This document shows positions 32,818 to 44,032 of a DNA stretch of 64,000 nt, in pieces. Each line of letters begins with the position of its first letter. Position 1 is the first letter of the stretch. Origin of the DNA: Emergomyces orientalis (Eukaryota; Ascomycota; Eurotiomycetes; Onygenales; Ajellomycetaceae); the NCBI GenBank assembly GCA_002110485.1, contig MOWL01000070.1, forward strand, positions 1-64,000. Direction: 5' to 3'. The translations under genes were made by a program, and so were the position numbers. The notes beneath the pieces were generated by a model, which did not search any database, was not told the origin of the DNA, and saw only the letters and a program-made list of their open reading frames with translations.

Positions 32818-33462
32818 ATGCGGAACTATAGTGACTCCGAACCGGAAAAAGACGACACCATGGCCCGTCGATGCTCATATTGCGGACGCTTCGGTAACTC
32901 TGAGAACATTGTCGAAGAGACTGGCCTCTGCCACATATGTCATGAAAACGTGCATTCTTCATCAAAGGAGGGCGTTATTTCTTCCACGACTGGCAATAAC
33001 GGCGATGGTCCAAGCAATGTAGCAGCAGCAGTCATGTCGCAAATGGCAATGATAGATGTCAATGACGATTCGAGCTCTATTGGAAGTATCACCTCCATTC
33101 ACTCTGATAAGGAAGGCGGTGGCGAGGACCATTCTGGCGGAGACGGAAGCGGAGACGAAGACAGAAACGGAAAGGAGAGAGAAAATACACAACCCAAGGA
33201 TCAAAAACTCAGGGGGAGTGCTAGCAATTTATCCAGCAACACAGAAACAGGATCTGAACTATGTGCGCGATGCTGGAAAAGTCCATCAACGACGATGCTG
33301 TACAATACACCCATATGTGATTATTGCTATCAGATTGCACAGGAGAAGCGGGTCAGTTTTCCTTCTATCACTCTTGCTCTGCGGTTTGTGTCGCCATGTT
33401 CATTCACTAGCTGACTCAACCCTCATTTTCAAACATAACAGGAACACACCAAAGGGACAAAA
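32818..33462 (+). CDS. Protein with two CXXC zinc-ribbon-like modules (3' end uncertain)
   Basis: Starts at ATG 32818 after an A-rich leader (MRNYSDSEPEKDDTMARR). Exon 32818-33351 encodes two four-cysteine modules: CSYCGRFGNSENIVEETGLC-HIC (residues about 20-43) and CARCWKSPSTTMLYNTPIC-DYC (about 148-170), each C-x2-C-x14/15-C-x2-C, spaced by an acidic Ser/Gly/Asp-rich linker. A donor GTCAGT and acceptor AACAG give a second 21-nt exon, 33442-33462 (EHTKGTK), followed by another strong donor GTGAGA. What follows is unclear: the mRNA may continue into the segment at 33673, or the ORF may end in the retained sequence near 33414 or 33560. I do not recognise the family. The paired modules suggest metal-binding, perhaps a regulatory or ubiquitin-related role, but that is inference. 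Confidence 0.6.
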
Positions 33463-33585
33463 GTGAGAACAGAAACAGAATCAAATAATTTCAGCATGAA
33501 CACGTCCTTATTATTTTATTTCTTACTTACTCTGCTTCCTTCCCGCTCCTCTACCTCATGATTTTGTCCAATAAAAAACGAAAAA

Positions 33586-33587
<2 letters not shown>

Positions 33588-33617
<30 letters not shown>

Positions 33618-33618
33618 A
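33588..33618. repeat. GAAA tetranucleotide microsatellite
   Basis: About eight tandem GAAA units, inside the putative intron between the CXXC exons and the following basic protein. Confidence 0.85.
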
Positions 33619-33672
33619 AAAGAACAGAAAAAGAAAAACCCTGGAACAACAGGCCAGGAAATAGCCGAACAA

Positions 33673-34550
33673 ATGGCTAAAAGAATTCTTGACCACCAGA
33701 AACGCTTCCAACCGCCAACTCCTCACCTCCAACCAGGTAAAAAACTGACGCGAGTTTGCGACTCGTGTCGCCAGAAGAGGAAGCGGTGCCAGCACCGCCG
33801 CGTGGTGGACGAGGACGATCGTAAGTATAAACCATGTTGTAATAGATATAGATATATATATCATATATATTTGCACTCTCCATACCAAGGGAAAACAAGG
33901 GCATTGCTAACAAATATATAGCTGAGGCTGATTTCCGCCGGAAACGGTCGAGGAAGGACCGGATATCGGCTGCTACAAACAATCGCGAGGGGAGGAGTAG
34001 CACCAGCTCCTCCTCCGTGATCGAAGTCAACGACTCAGGTAAGCGGGCTCCAATTCGCCCCAGTCTATCCCGTCCCAATCCTCTATTCTAACCATACACA
34101 CATATATATGTGCATACAGTCATCGTGTCAGAGGCGGAGCCAGAGCCGATAGCCGCTCCACGCGCCCGCAGCACCACCATAGGCACAGAAACAATCGGCA
34201 CCACTCCTACCAACGGAGCCACGCCAGCAACAATTGCCACGAATTCTCCTCGCACACCCGCAGCCGTGAATAGCGAAGGCTACTCGGCCACCAACCTGCG
34301 GCGGGCGATCGAGGAGTCCGTCCATGTCGTGTTTTCTAGGGAGATGGACCGGCTAGTGCAAACGGCGGAGACCAAGCTGGCGGACGCCGCCGGTGCGCTT
34401 GACGATGTCAAGGTGCATATGACGGCTTGGCTGGAGCATGCGCGGAAGGGTAGGTAGCATTCCTTCTATTTTTTATGCTGGGGGAGGTGCGTAGGTGTAT
34501 AAGGGGAAAGGTTAATTGAGTCATTTTTGTGGATTTTAGATCTGCAATAG
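33673..34550 (+). CDS. Basic protein with C-x2-C-x5-C-x-H motif, possibly the 3' part of the preceding gene
   Basis: Exons 33673-33820, 33922-34038, 34120-34449 and 34540-34550 (201 aa) with donors GTAAGT, GTAAGC and GTAGGT. From the ATG it reads MAKRILDHQKRFQPPTP, then RVCDSCRQKRKRCQH, which resembles the first half of a Zn2Cys6 cluster but lacks the remaining Cys residues. Next come a Lys/Arg-rich segment (RRKRSRKDR), a Ser/Thr-rich linker and a C-terminal helical region (LRRAIEESVHVVFSREMDRL ... WLEHARK) likely to form a coiled coil. The last 11-nt exon ends DLQ. The codons just before the ATG (GQEIAEQ) read as a continuous helix with it and lie behind AG acceptors, so the true start may be upstream in the CXXC gene. 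Function unknown. Confidence 0.6.
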
Positions 34551-35179
34551 ATTTCGGTTGGCGGAGAGGGGTGAGGAGAGGGGTCTGTGTAGGTAGGGGC
34601 TTGTTTTTGCCTGGAACTTTTGTGTTTGTTTGGTTGGTTTAGGTTGTTGATTTGGGAGGGATGCTGGCAGGATGGGATGGTGTTTTGCGATTAGTATTTC
34701 TTTTGATGAACCCTGTTCTTGCGTCCCCAGAGACGCAGTAAGTCCCTCCTAATTCCCTATAGATCTATCAGTGTCTTTGGTGTCTTTGGCCGGTCCTATG
34801 ACAAAGCAACTCGACCCCTTCCTCATCACACATCATCCGGTGAGGAGGGGCGGCCTCGGGTCGAAGGTGAGTAGAAGACTATCACTAGTCTCCAAAGGAA
34901 ATAATCCAGTCGCCGTTGCGGCGGTGTTGCTGCTGCTTTGGCGAATATATATCTATATATAGAACACCGCATGGAGAGAAACAAGCCCTCCGAAAAGCGT
35001 AGCACACTTTAGCTGGGCGACTTTATAAGAGAGCTGTGTCTGCCTCCTTTTTGGCCAAAATCTGACTTTCGTCTTCCAAAGAAATCGGGAAGTGGGAATG
35101 GCTTCTGTCAGGGGCGTGGGCAAGCGTCCAGACAATTAAAAACAAAAATTGGTGAAATATAACAGAGGAGAATAACATA
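34551..35179. other. Intergenic, left flank of the pogo element
   Basis: This holds the 3' untranslated region of the basic protein and ends at the TA target site of the transposon (35178-35179). Short frames have no domain. Confidence 0.5.
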
Positions 35180-35248
35180 ATCCACAAGTAAGCGAGACAC
35201 ACAACTAAGTGAGACACTTTCCAGCTGCTGTATGATGAGAATTGCATT
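35180..35248 (+). repeat. Left terminal inverted repeat of the pogo element
   Basis: Sixty-nine bases that match the reverse complement of 36953-37021 except at five positions. It is preceded by the TA duplication. Confidence 0.92.
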
Positions 35249-35256
35249 TTGTGACC

Positions 35257-36915
35257 ATGTCAACCACACAAAGCAATCAAGTTTCCAATCAAGAAGGAAG
35301 GCTTCTTTTAGCCATTCAGGCACTTAATAAGAATCAAATTTCAAGTGTATGAGCAGCAGCAAAGCTATACAATGTTTCTCATTCAACCCTTGGCCATCGG
35401 GTGAAGGGTTGTACAGCACGCGTCAATACTCCTTCAAAAAAACAAAAACTTACTCTTACTGAGGAAGAATGTCTTGTTCAATGGATCCTAGCCATGGATG
35501 AGCGAGGACAGCCACCCTGGATTGGAACTGTACAAGAAATGTTCAATATTCTTCTTGCCAACTGAGAATCAAACCCTCCACCAACTGTTGATCAGAATTG
35601 AGTATGAAACTTTGTCAAATGCCATGAAGAACTAAAGACTAAGTTCTCACACAAATATGATCATCAATGGGTGCTATGTGAGGATCCTGAGGTTATTCAT
35701 GGATGGTTTAGGCTCGTACGAAACAGCATTGAGAAGTATGGGATTCTGTCAGACGATATCTACAACTTTGATGAGACTGGATTTCAGATGGGTGTTATTG
35801 AAACTGCCAGAGTGGTCACTGGCTCTGAGGCAGCCAGAAATCCAAAACTCATACAGCCTGGAGACCGGGAATGGGTGACTGCTGTTGCTGGAGTCAATGC
35901 AACTGGTTGGGCATTGCGTACAATGATCATTCTTAAGGGAAAGGTGCATCAGTCTTGTTGGTACGAGACAGAAGGGCTGCCGGGTGATTGGGTGATTGGA
36001 GTTAGTGACAATGGCTGGACAACTGACAAGCTGGGCTTGCATTGGCTGAAAGAGGTGTTCAACAAGGACACCCTACCCCGTACGAAGGGCAAATACCGAC
36101 TCTTGATTCTAGATGGCCATGGAAGTCATGCCTCAGCTGAATTTGATCAATTCTGCTCTGAGAACCAGATCATTGCCCTATATATATCACCACATTCATC
36201 CCACCTTCTTCAGTCATTGAATGTTGGCTGTTTCTCCCCCCTGAAAACTGCGTACGGACGACAGGTGGAGAACCAGATGCGGCTTGGAATCAACCACATT
36301 GATAAGGAGGAGTTTTTGACCCTATATCCTACAGCTCATATGCAGGCCCTGAATGAGAACAACATCAAGAGCAGCTTTAGAGCTGTTGAGTTGGTTCTGT
36401 ATGATCCTGAGCAGGTCCTCTCACGCCTTAATACCCAGATGTGTACACCCACCCCCCCTGGAACTTCTCATAGCTCCCAGGCCTCCTGGGCCACAGCCAC
36501 ACCACACAATGTACGCCAATTGGACTGGCAGGCTGAGAAAGTTATGAAATATATCAAGCACTGTACACAGAGCCCACCCAGTCCAACCAATCATGCCTTG
36601 AGTCAACTGGTCAAAGGCTGCCAGATGACCATGCATAGAATGGCTCTTTTAGAGCAGGAAGTCAAGGAACTAAGAGCTGCAAATGCAAAACAAAAGAGAA
36701 AGCGAGAAAGAGGCCGTACATATGTAGCTCAAGAGGGTGCTTTGAGGGTTGAAGAAGGCTTGGATCGCGTACGAAGGGTCAATGAACAGGGAAGAGGTGT
36801 GGGTGAGGCTTCCTCCTCTCAACCACGAAAACGGGCAGCACCACAGTGTAGTGTATGTGGAATTATTGGACATACTGCCCGTGTATGTGAGAAGAGATTT
36901 ACAAATAATTCTTAA
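35257..36915 (+). pseudogene. Pogo/Fot1 transposase with four in-frame TGA codons
   Basis: Read from ATG 35257. The N-terminal part shows a CENP-B/pogo-type helix-turn-helix (AAAKLYNVSHSTLGHRVKG) and a second HTH (LTEEECLVQWILAMDERGQP). In-frame TGA codons occur near 35350, 35563, 35599 and 35605, at sites where Arg (CGA) or Trp (TGG) fits; the last 414 codons are open. In the DDE domain, the first Asp is in YNFDETGFQMG and the second in LLILDGHGSHAS. The third site reads SHLLQSLNVGCFSPLK, where family members have QPLDVG: the catalytic Asp is Asn here. The C-terminus has CSVCGIIGHTARVC (C-x2-C-x4-H-x4-C zinc knuckle) after a basic coiled-coil stretch. Start choice: the ATG just inside the left TIR keeps the full HTH. 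Confidence 0.88.
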
Positions 36916-36952
36916 TATAATTAATTAGTTTTTCTTCATCATTGGAGCTTTG

Positions 36953-37021
36953 AATGCAATTCTCATTGTACGGCAGCTGGAAAGTGTCTCGCTTAGTTGT
37001 GTGTCTCACTTACTTGTGGAT
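36953..37021 (-). repeat. Right terminal inverted repeat of the pogo element
   Basis: Reverse complement of the left repeat with five transitions. It is followed by the TA duplication at 37022-37023. Confidence 0.92.
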
Positions 37022-39190
37022 TACGTTAGAAATTCTAATTATGTCAGCTTTCGTCCTTTGATTTGTTCGAAGATTCTCACAAGCCGGTAGATAGGTCCTG
37101 GACATTTGTATAGAAATAGGCCATTATATAAAGGTATATGCCAGGCTTTAAAAATTGTGCAATCTGTGGGGCAGCTCGACACTGCAGCTGTTCTGTTGAC
37201 ATGGCGGATTTGGTTTGAGGTACTTCAAACCAGCGAGCGGAGATCAGAAGGCGAGCAGAGTGTAATAGCCCAAAAGATTGCAGCGTCTTTGAAGGAGGGT
37301 ATAACGTAAATGTAGGTGAACGCAGGATATGTCAGTGTGTGTAATATTGGCTTGATTCTATCTATGCTATGTGTGCGTTGCAGAGAGCTATATAGCCCCG
37401 AGATCTCAGAGGAATAACATCGGGCCGGGAGGATGGATGCCTCTGACAGGATAGGAAGGGGATCCGGTCCACGGGAGTTTCTTCATGGGAAAGCAGGTTT
37501 GCGGTGTTATATATTTTATTATAAGAGAGAAGAATTCGAGGAAGGGTATATGAGCAGCTTCAGCCAGTTTGATTGTGCTTGGTTTTGTTCTTTATATATA
37601 AATATAGTACACGAGTCTGATGAGATCAGGGTAAGAATCTCCATGCGTGGAATCTCATGCTATATAAAAGCCAGGAGGCAGGCCATAGAGAAAGCATCAA
37701 CCGGTCCTAGAACAGGCAAATAAAATAGAGGAGAATCCTCTAGGTAGGGGTGAAATTTGACAACTGTTCCTTGAACTGGCAGTTAATATAAAGCGATGTA
37801 GAAATTCAAACTTTGTTTCTAATGAGCCTTGTCAAGCTGTTTAGAATCAAAGACCAAAGGGCCAAGCAAAGGGCTTCCACTTTTCAACGAGCATGTATAT
37901 AAAAATCATTGTAAATTCAATGTCAATAAGCAAGAAATAAAGCTGGTAGGATGAGCGTTCTGTCTTTTCTTTTCAAAGAGTGCATGACAAGTCAGTTGTA
38001 TATGCATGAAATCTATGGAAATTGCACGAGAGCCGGAGATTCCATGAAAGACAGTGTATATAGAACTGCACGAATAGAAGAAGCCCTTCAGTCAGCCAGT
38101 CATCTCAGGAATCAGCTGTTCACAACTGTCTTCATTTCATTGAATGTTTTGTGGCAAGCATGAGAAGATCAACCTGGAGCCCATTCAATATCCCCTATCC
38201 CTGAATTCAAAGCGCAACTCTGATAAAATGACATTGATAGTAAGAATTGCGCTGCCTGCGGAGGGAAAAGGGAGTTGAAAAACACCCTCTTTCCCAGCTC
38301 CTAGACGGACCCCCAACAACCGCGGAACGCGGGCATCAATGGGATAGCAGCACTTCTACCTCATAGCAGATCTTGTAAGTCGGTTAGAGAATGAGAGAAA
38401 GAGAGAGAGGTCAGCTTTATACACTGGGCAGGAGAGAGATTCTGCAATCTCTTTTTCTTCTTCTTCTTTCTTTCAAAATCTCTCTTTGCTGCAATCCGCA
38501 GTATGTCCAGCATTTCCTTGCCCCTGTAATTGATATTTGCTCGACTAGGAAACGAACACATTAGAAACACCCATGGCATGGTAATTTCTCTTTTTAAATT
38601 ATGATTTGAAAGCTGTCATCTGCAGTATTTGTTGGGTCCCCTTGTATTTCGTTTCCCGCCGGGGGGGAGGAGTATGCTGTGGGCCAAGGCCTTGCTCAAT
38701 GGCGTGCATATCGTACGCATGGGAGTGTAATGTTGAGATGGTGGACGGACATTGGCACGCAAGCAAGGTATATAAATCCTTTCTGTCAATAGTTAATATG
38801 CGCCTAGAACTCGGAAGACTGGCATATATTGATAGATTTGAAATTGTTGGATTTCCCATTCGCCCATCCCGCGCCCTATATCCTATATAGGGAAGGGGGG
38901 GGAAAATTTGAATATTATAAAAATTATTTTGGATTTGAATCAGGCCGCGGGCTTTCCGGGACCTTGATATAAGCGATTTCGCTTGGTTGTTAATTAAAAT
39001 GAGCAGGAACGAAATGTTGCAACCGCATTATGCGTATCTGGTATCCATTCCTTAGTAAGAGGTGACATTGTTTGGCTGGGAGGTGGAAGGGTGGAGGGTT
39101 CTTCCAGGTAAATAATATCAAAATAATAAGAAAAATAATATAGCGAACAATATCTATCTAGGAACATACCTAGGTAGCTTGCTTAACAAA

Positions 39191-39235
<45 letters not shown>

Positions 39236-42200
39236 ATATGCGTAACTAACTAACAACGAACAACCAAACCCAGCAGGCGTTTTTGCTTGGGGAAAATCAA
39301 GCATTCGGCAATCAAACCATTTTATTTTCAGCAGCTAGATATGCATCGGGCTTCGATTTCGGCATCTCCGTCCGGTAGTAGGGTGTTAGTTCTGTTTTTC
39401 TCCCCCTCCTCACCCGTGTCCCTCCCCACTCCTCCCCTGTTCCACGAGGCAGCCAGCACCACTAAATGCTCTCCTCCCAGTTCTCAAAAATACAATAATA
39501 AGGGGCAGTTAAGTAAGATTGAGGGCAAGGATTGTAACACTGCCCCGATGTGGTTATGGTGCGATCAGGGTAATATTTTTCTTCTCCTTCTTCTTTCTCG
39601 TGTCGTATTTTTCTTTCTTGCTCCAGCTGCTGAGAAGGGGAGCGGGAAAAGAGTAAGGGAGAAATGGAGAAAGTGGACGGCATGTTTTTCCGTCAGATCT
39701 CACCTCGTCAAGCGCGGTTGTCGTCGGGGGCTGAGAGATGTGTCCATAGATATTAGTAATGGGTTTTAGCATAATGAACTATACCTAAGGTTTGATAGAA
39801 CAATATCATGACCAAATCAAGGAACGATGAAAAGCGCAAAAAGCGCATGCATGAGCTGTCGTGGACAAAATGAGTATGTACTGTACCTCCGTAAAGTGGG
39901 TTGATTGACAATTAGGTTTATGCCCGGCCAAGATTTGAGGGACTTCTTTTCTTATCTTCCTCTTCGTCATCTTTTGTTTTGCTTTGTTTGTAACGGTGAT
40001 AATTTTTGGTAGTTTGAAAAATGCAGGTAAGGGAACAATCCACCAAGGCGAGCAAGGAACCCTTGAAGGATGCCCCATTTGATACCTATTATTTCCATAC
40101 AAGTTCGCAATTATGCAAGGAGGGATGAGGGGTAGAGTAGTATAGATTACTCTACAGGGAACGAGCAAGAGGGAACAACGGTCAACTTTTATTGTCACTG
40201 TTGTGATAATTAACATGCAGTTTGACATTTTTGAAATTGACTGGTGTAATCTCTTCTTTCCTTTCTTCTCCTCTCATTTCTTTTTTGTTTTCTTTTTTGT
40301 TCTTTCATTGAGAAGTGTTGTTGATAGAATGCTGCCTTTTTTTTTTTTTTTTTTGCTTGAGAAGCGGAGTAGAGTGGTGCAGAGAAAGAGGAGAAGAGAA
40401 AATTCGGAAGATGATGAAAAAAGCCAATAATGCAGATGGAGATCTTGGAGTTGAACGGAGTTGACGAATCTCTTCCTATCAGACTGTCGAGTGTGGTTTT
40501 TTTCTTCTTTTTCTTGCTGGCCCGTTCCGCTAGCTACATATGACAATAAATAATCGCACCATCTATGTAACTACCAAGGTAGTCTGGAGTTGTCAGATGG
40601 AGCGGCGGCGTGGCTCTTCCACTTAGTAGGCCTGTACGTGCAGGCCTGAGTACATAAATAATACCTGGGCAAAACACCGCTCATGTAAGTACTCTTGTCA
40701 TGCAGCAAAAATTTAGTTTACTTTTGCTTCCTCAGCTCCTTTTGTCTGATTGGGGTAACAGCATGCATATGGGTGAAATGATTTTAATTTTAATTTTATT
40801 GTTTTTTGGCTATTTGCGTGTTGAGATTGATGACGCTGGCCTGCGCAAAAAGCAGGCGATGGTTTTTTTTGTCAAATGGTAGCCGCAGAAGATGTGCATT
40901 TTTTTTGTTTTCCTTGCCCGCGATCCGCAGCGGGAAAATATCCCTGCCATGTGATGTTTTAAGCCTGCAGGATTTCCGTGTGGTGAATTAATTATTTTGT
41001 CCTTTTGTTGATGATTTGCTCTATAGGTACGGACGGAGAGTTCGGGGGCGGGGCCAATTCACCGCCTGAATTTTGAGGCCGTGTTAAAATGGAGTTTTTG
41101 CTGCTTGCATCTCCCAAGGTTGTCTCTGAGAGCGATTGTCCATGAAGTGGTGCTTTTTTTAAGTCCGACGTGTCAAGAGGGTAAGTGCGGTATCTTGTAG
41201 CAGCTAACTCCGCAAAAAGTCCATAGTGTTTTTAGCCTTGAAGCCCTGCCGCCTTAAAAGCACAATGGTAACCAGTGTGGGAATATTCATGGTTAACTAG
41301 TTACTCCATACTGTATTATTAATTGTTGGGCTGGCTGTGGGAAGAGAAATGTCATTTCTCGCCCTCTGTGTAAATAGAACTCTCCATGCCACGCAACCTA
41401 GCAAGGCAGCAAGCGAAAAGCAGAAGAAAAACAATCATAATCATAGGCATAAACTCCAATCTCACATGATTTACACGCTCGAAGAGGTTCCAATGTATGC
41501 ATCTTGTATGTTCAGGACAAAACGAGCCAGAATGGGGGTTAGTCCGTAAAGAACAGGACAAATCGTGACGAGGTATGTAAAAAAAGTCTGCGGAAATAAA
41601 TCATAACATACCCCAGGATAGCGTGCACTGAGTACGTCCGTAGGCCTGCCCCATTGCTCCAAGCCCCCTCGAAGCGGCAAGGCGTGTAATATACAGTCCC
41701 TTCCACCCTGGTCTGGTAGACTCCTTACCTGCAGCGGGTTTGATTGTCCTACTTCCGCGGCTGGCTCGATGGGCTTAGGGTGACTCTGGGCGTCCTCTCG
41801 GGATTTGCCCTTGAGCCACCAGCGTTCACCTTCAGAGCCCCATATCCCGGCGTGCTGCAGTTTAGTTGTACTGTCAGTACTGTCATTACTTGTAATACGC
41901 TGAAGGGCGAGGGGGCCTAGTGACAGCCCTGCAGGCCCAGTTTCGCCCCTCCGCGTGCAGCGAATGTGCAGACCTAAGGGAGGTATGTACAGTACGAGAG
42001 TTACTTAGGTATTACTTCTCCAGCGCTATTACGGCGCTATGACGGGGCTAGTTACGGGCATCTTAAAGACGACTGGGGGAGACGGACGGAGAAGGGGACG
42101 GTGGACGGGGACGGGGAGGGGGGCAAGCAATCCATGCCTAGCGCTGGGGGGACTGACTCCACTCGGCGAACCTGCTCACTGTTCGTATACGGAAATGCAG

Positions 42201-42817
42201 CCTCTGGAGTGGGCAGGACGCTGGGTCTTGGCTCCCGTGCTACTGCGGTAAGCCAGTCCTGGAGGGCTAAACAACCTCTTGTGTTTGGTCTGTCTCTGGT
42301 CTTCTTCTCTTTGGTCTTCTCTTTGTGGCCAGGAACCTCATCGCCATCATCCACTCACTCCATTCCTGACTCTCCTCCTCCTTCTTCTTTCTTTATCCTA
42401 CACACACACACACACAGAAACAGAAACACTCACACCACACAGCTGTTATATTTTGCCGTCCTTTTATATCCAACCTCCCAAGAATCTATCGACCATTATT
42501 CTTTACTACTACCACTACTCTTATTCCATCCCTTCACTTTTGGACAACATAGAATTTCAACCTGTTATCCTTCAATGTGCTTTTTGGAATAAATTAAAAG
42601 AGACGATTTTCATCCCTCCCTCCTACGCCGCCCGATTCTCCCCCTCCTTCTTAACCCGCCTTACGACCCCAAATATATAATATATGCATTTATTTATTTA
42701 CATAATTCGAATGACTTTACGAGCTACGAGATTCTCCTAGGGCCGACTGTGATCTTCTTCCCCGATCCTCGTCTCTCCAATTTCGCTTTACAACCTTTTG
42801 ATATATTTTTGGACATA
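37022..42817. other. Gene-poor region, about 5.8 kb
   Basis: No domain or convincing splice structure is found. It contains a CT dinucleotide array (39193-39232), a poly-T tract near 40338, a CCTAGGTA word near 39170, and, from about 42270, a C/T-rich promoter-like leader with a short CA array (about 42400-42416) belonging to the gene at 42818. ORFs at 37433-37723, 37951-38163, 38606-38890, 39287-39769 and 42101-42592 have biased or low-complexity composition and look like chance frames. Confidence 0.5.
39193..39232. repeat. CT dinucleotide microsatellite
   Basis: About twenty tandem CT units. Confidence 0.9.
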
Positions 42818-43906
42818 ATGGGTGGCCGTTCGGTGGATGCCCTACATTGCTTCACCTTCATTTCAGATAACGTCCCCTCGTGGGTGACTCGAGTTACGGA
42901 CCTGGCTGCACACACAAAGGCAAAACATGCTGAATTTACTGCGGAATATGCCAGGCTCGCGGCTTCTGGTGAGGGTGCTACCAAACCTCGACGAAGGAAG
43001 AATAGTTCGGTCCACTCCATTCAACCGGATGACATGCACCCGTCGATAAATGCTGCGCTTGCCCAGAAAAGTTCGAAGAAGGATTCCACCAAGAAGGAAA
43101 ATGAAGATCAAGAGGGCGTCGTCGAGGAAACCAATGAGGACTACATGGACCCAATAACACTGCTGAAAATGTCAAAACACTATCCAAACGACGTGAACCT
43201 ACGGAAGCGGAACATAGCCACATCGAAATCTGCGGGGACGGATCGAATCGTCCGACCACGGCAGCTTGTCGTTGTCCATTATGATTCTGAAACTCAATCG
43301 TCGCTGGAGAAATTGGTGAGAGATATTGGAGGTGCCAGGAATAACATTCGCAAGGGTCGGATGAGCCAGATGATGAAATCCGGGTTTGGCCTAAAGTTCT
43401 TGGATGCTGCTAAGGAAAAGTCCGCTCTAGGAGGAGGAGTAGGAGTAGGAGTAACGGGAGCCCGCAATCCACTCGATCCGCCATCGAGACTTGCCAAACC
43501 ACCCAGCAAAGAGACCGCTTTTGATCTTGTCGATAAACAGCTAGAATTGGCACAGTCCCTTTGCGAAACGGCCGCTCATCAATTCCTGCGGTGTGGAGAC
43601 TGTGCGTTAGAATTGGAGAAGACGAAGGAACGATTTTCCACCGTGCTGGACCTGGCGAAGACTGAGATTGAACGGCTAAATAAGGAAGCAGAGGCTGAAA
43701 AGGCGGCTGCTGAAGCTGTCAAGGCGGGAGAGGACGAGGAAGAGGAAGAAGAGGAGGAGATTGCGCCAGGGCCTACGCTGATGAAAGAAGAAACCGAGAA
43801 GCGAGCGCCAGGTGTAGTGGCTGCCATCGAGGTCGACGATGGCTCTTCGATATCTTCCGTTTCCATTGATATAACCGCATTTAGGTCAAACCGGTTCAGA
43901 TCTTAA
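42818..43906 (+). CDS. Hypothetical fungal protein with acidic, helical C-terminus
   Basis: Single exon of 362 aa from ATG 42818 (MGGRSVDALHCFTFISDNVP); the frame is open further upstream only from a GTG. The N-terminal 50 residues (SWVTRVTDLAAHTKAKHAEF) are predicted helical. A basic Ser-rich linker follows, then ITLLKMSKHYPNDVNLRKRN. A core stretch with RPRQLVVVHYDSETQSSLEKL and NNIRKGRMSQMMKS looks the most conserved in style. After a Gly/Val run (GGGVGVGV, from a GGAGTA repeat), a long helix (about 230-300, ETAFDLVDKQLELAQSLCET, CGDCALELEKTKERF, EIERLNKEAEAEKAAAEAV) likely forms a coiled coil, ending in a Glu tract. I do not recognise a named family and infer no function. Codon use is ordinary for the window. 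Confidence 0.75.
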   Translation: MGGRSVDALHCFTFISDNVPSWVTRVTDLAAHTKAKHAEFTAEYARLAASGEGATKPRRRKNSSVHSIQPDDMHPSINAALAQKSSKKDSTKKENEDQEGVVEETNEDYMDPITLLKMSKHYPNDVNLRKRNIATSKSAGTDRIVRPRQLVVVHYDSETQSSLEKLVRDIGGARNNIRKGRMSQMMKSGFGLKFLDAAKEKSALGGGVGVGVTGARNPLDPPSRLAKPPSKETAFDLVDKQLELAQSLCETAAHQFLRCGDCALELEKTKERFSTVLDLAKTEIERLNKEAEAEKAAAEAVKAGEDEEEEEEEEIAPGPTLMKEETEKRAPGVVAAIEVDDGSSISSVSIDITAFRSNRFRS

Positions 43907-43979
43907 TTTTGACGTTTTCAGAAAGCCTTTTTTCTTTCCTTCCATACATCTTATTCTACCTATATCCTATTTTTACATG

Positions 43980-43982
<3 letters not shown>

Positions 43983-44032
<50 letters not shown>
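43983..44032. repeat. CA then TA dinucleotide microsatellite
   Basis: About sixteen CA units pass directly into about nine TA units, 75 bp after the stop codon of the preceding gene. Confidence 0.9.

Larger units (their letters stand above)
35180..37021 (+). mobile_element. Pogo/Fot1-type DNA transposon, full length, inactive
   Basis: The element is 1842 bp, bounded by TA target duplications at 35178-35179 and 37022-37023. Terminal inverted repeats of 69 bp begin ATCCACAAGTAAG and differ at only five positions. Each TIR contains two direct copies of an AAGYGAGACAC word about 19 bp apart, possible transposase-binding subrepeats. Between the TIRs is a transposase of 553 codons with a DDE domain of the pogo/Tigger/Fot1 group (DDE_1) and a C-terminal zinc knuckle. 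Stops and a catalytic change make it dead as it stands. It keeps many CpG, so it is younger than the LINE fragments at the left edge. Confidence 0.92.
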
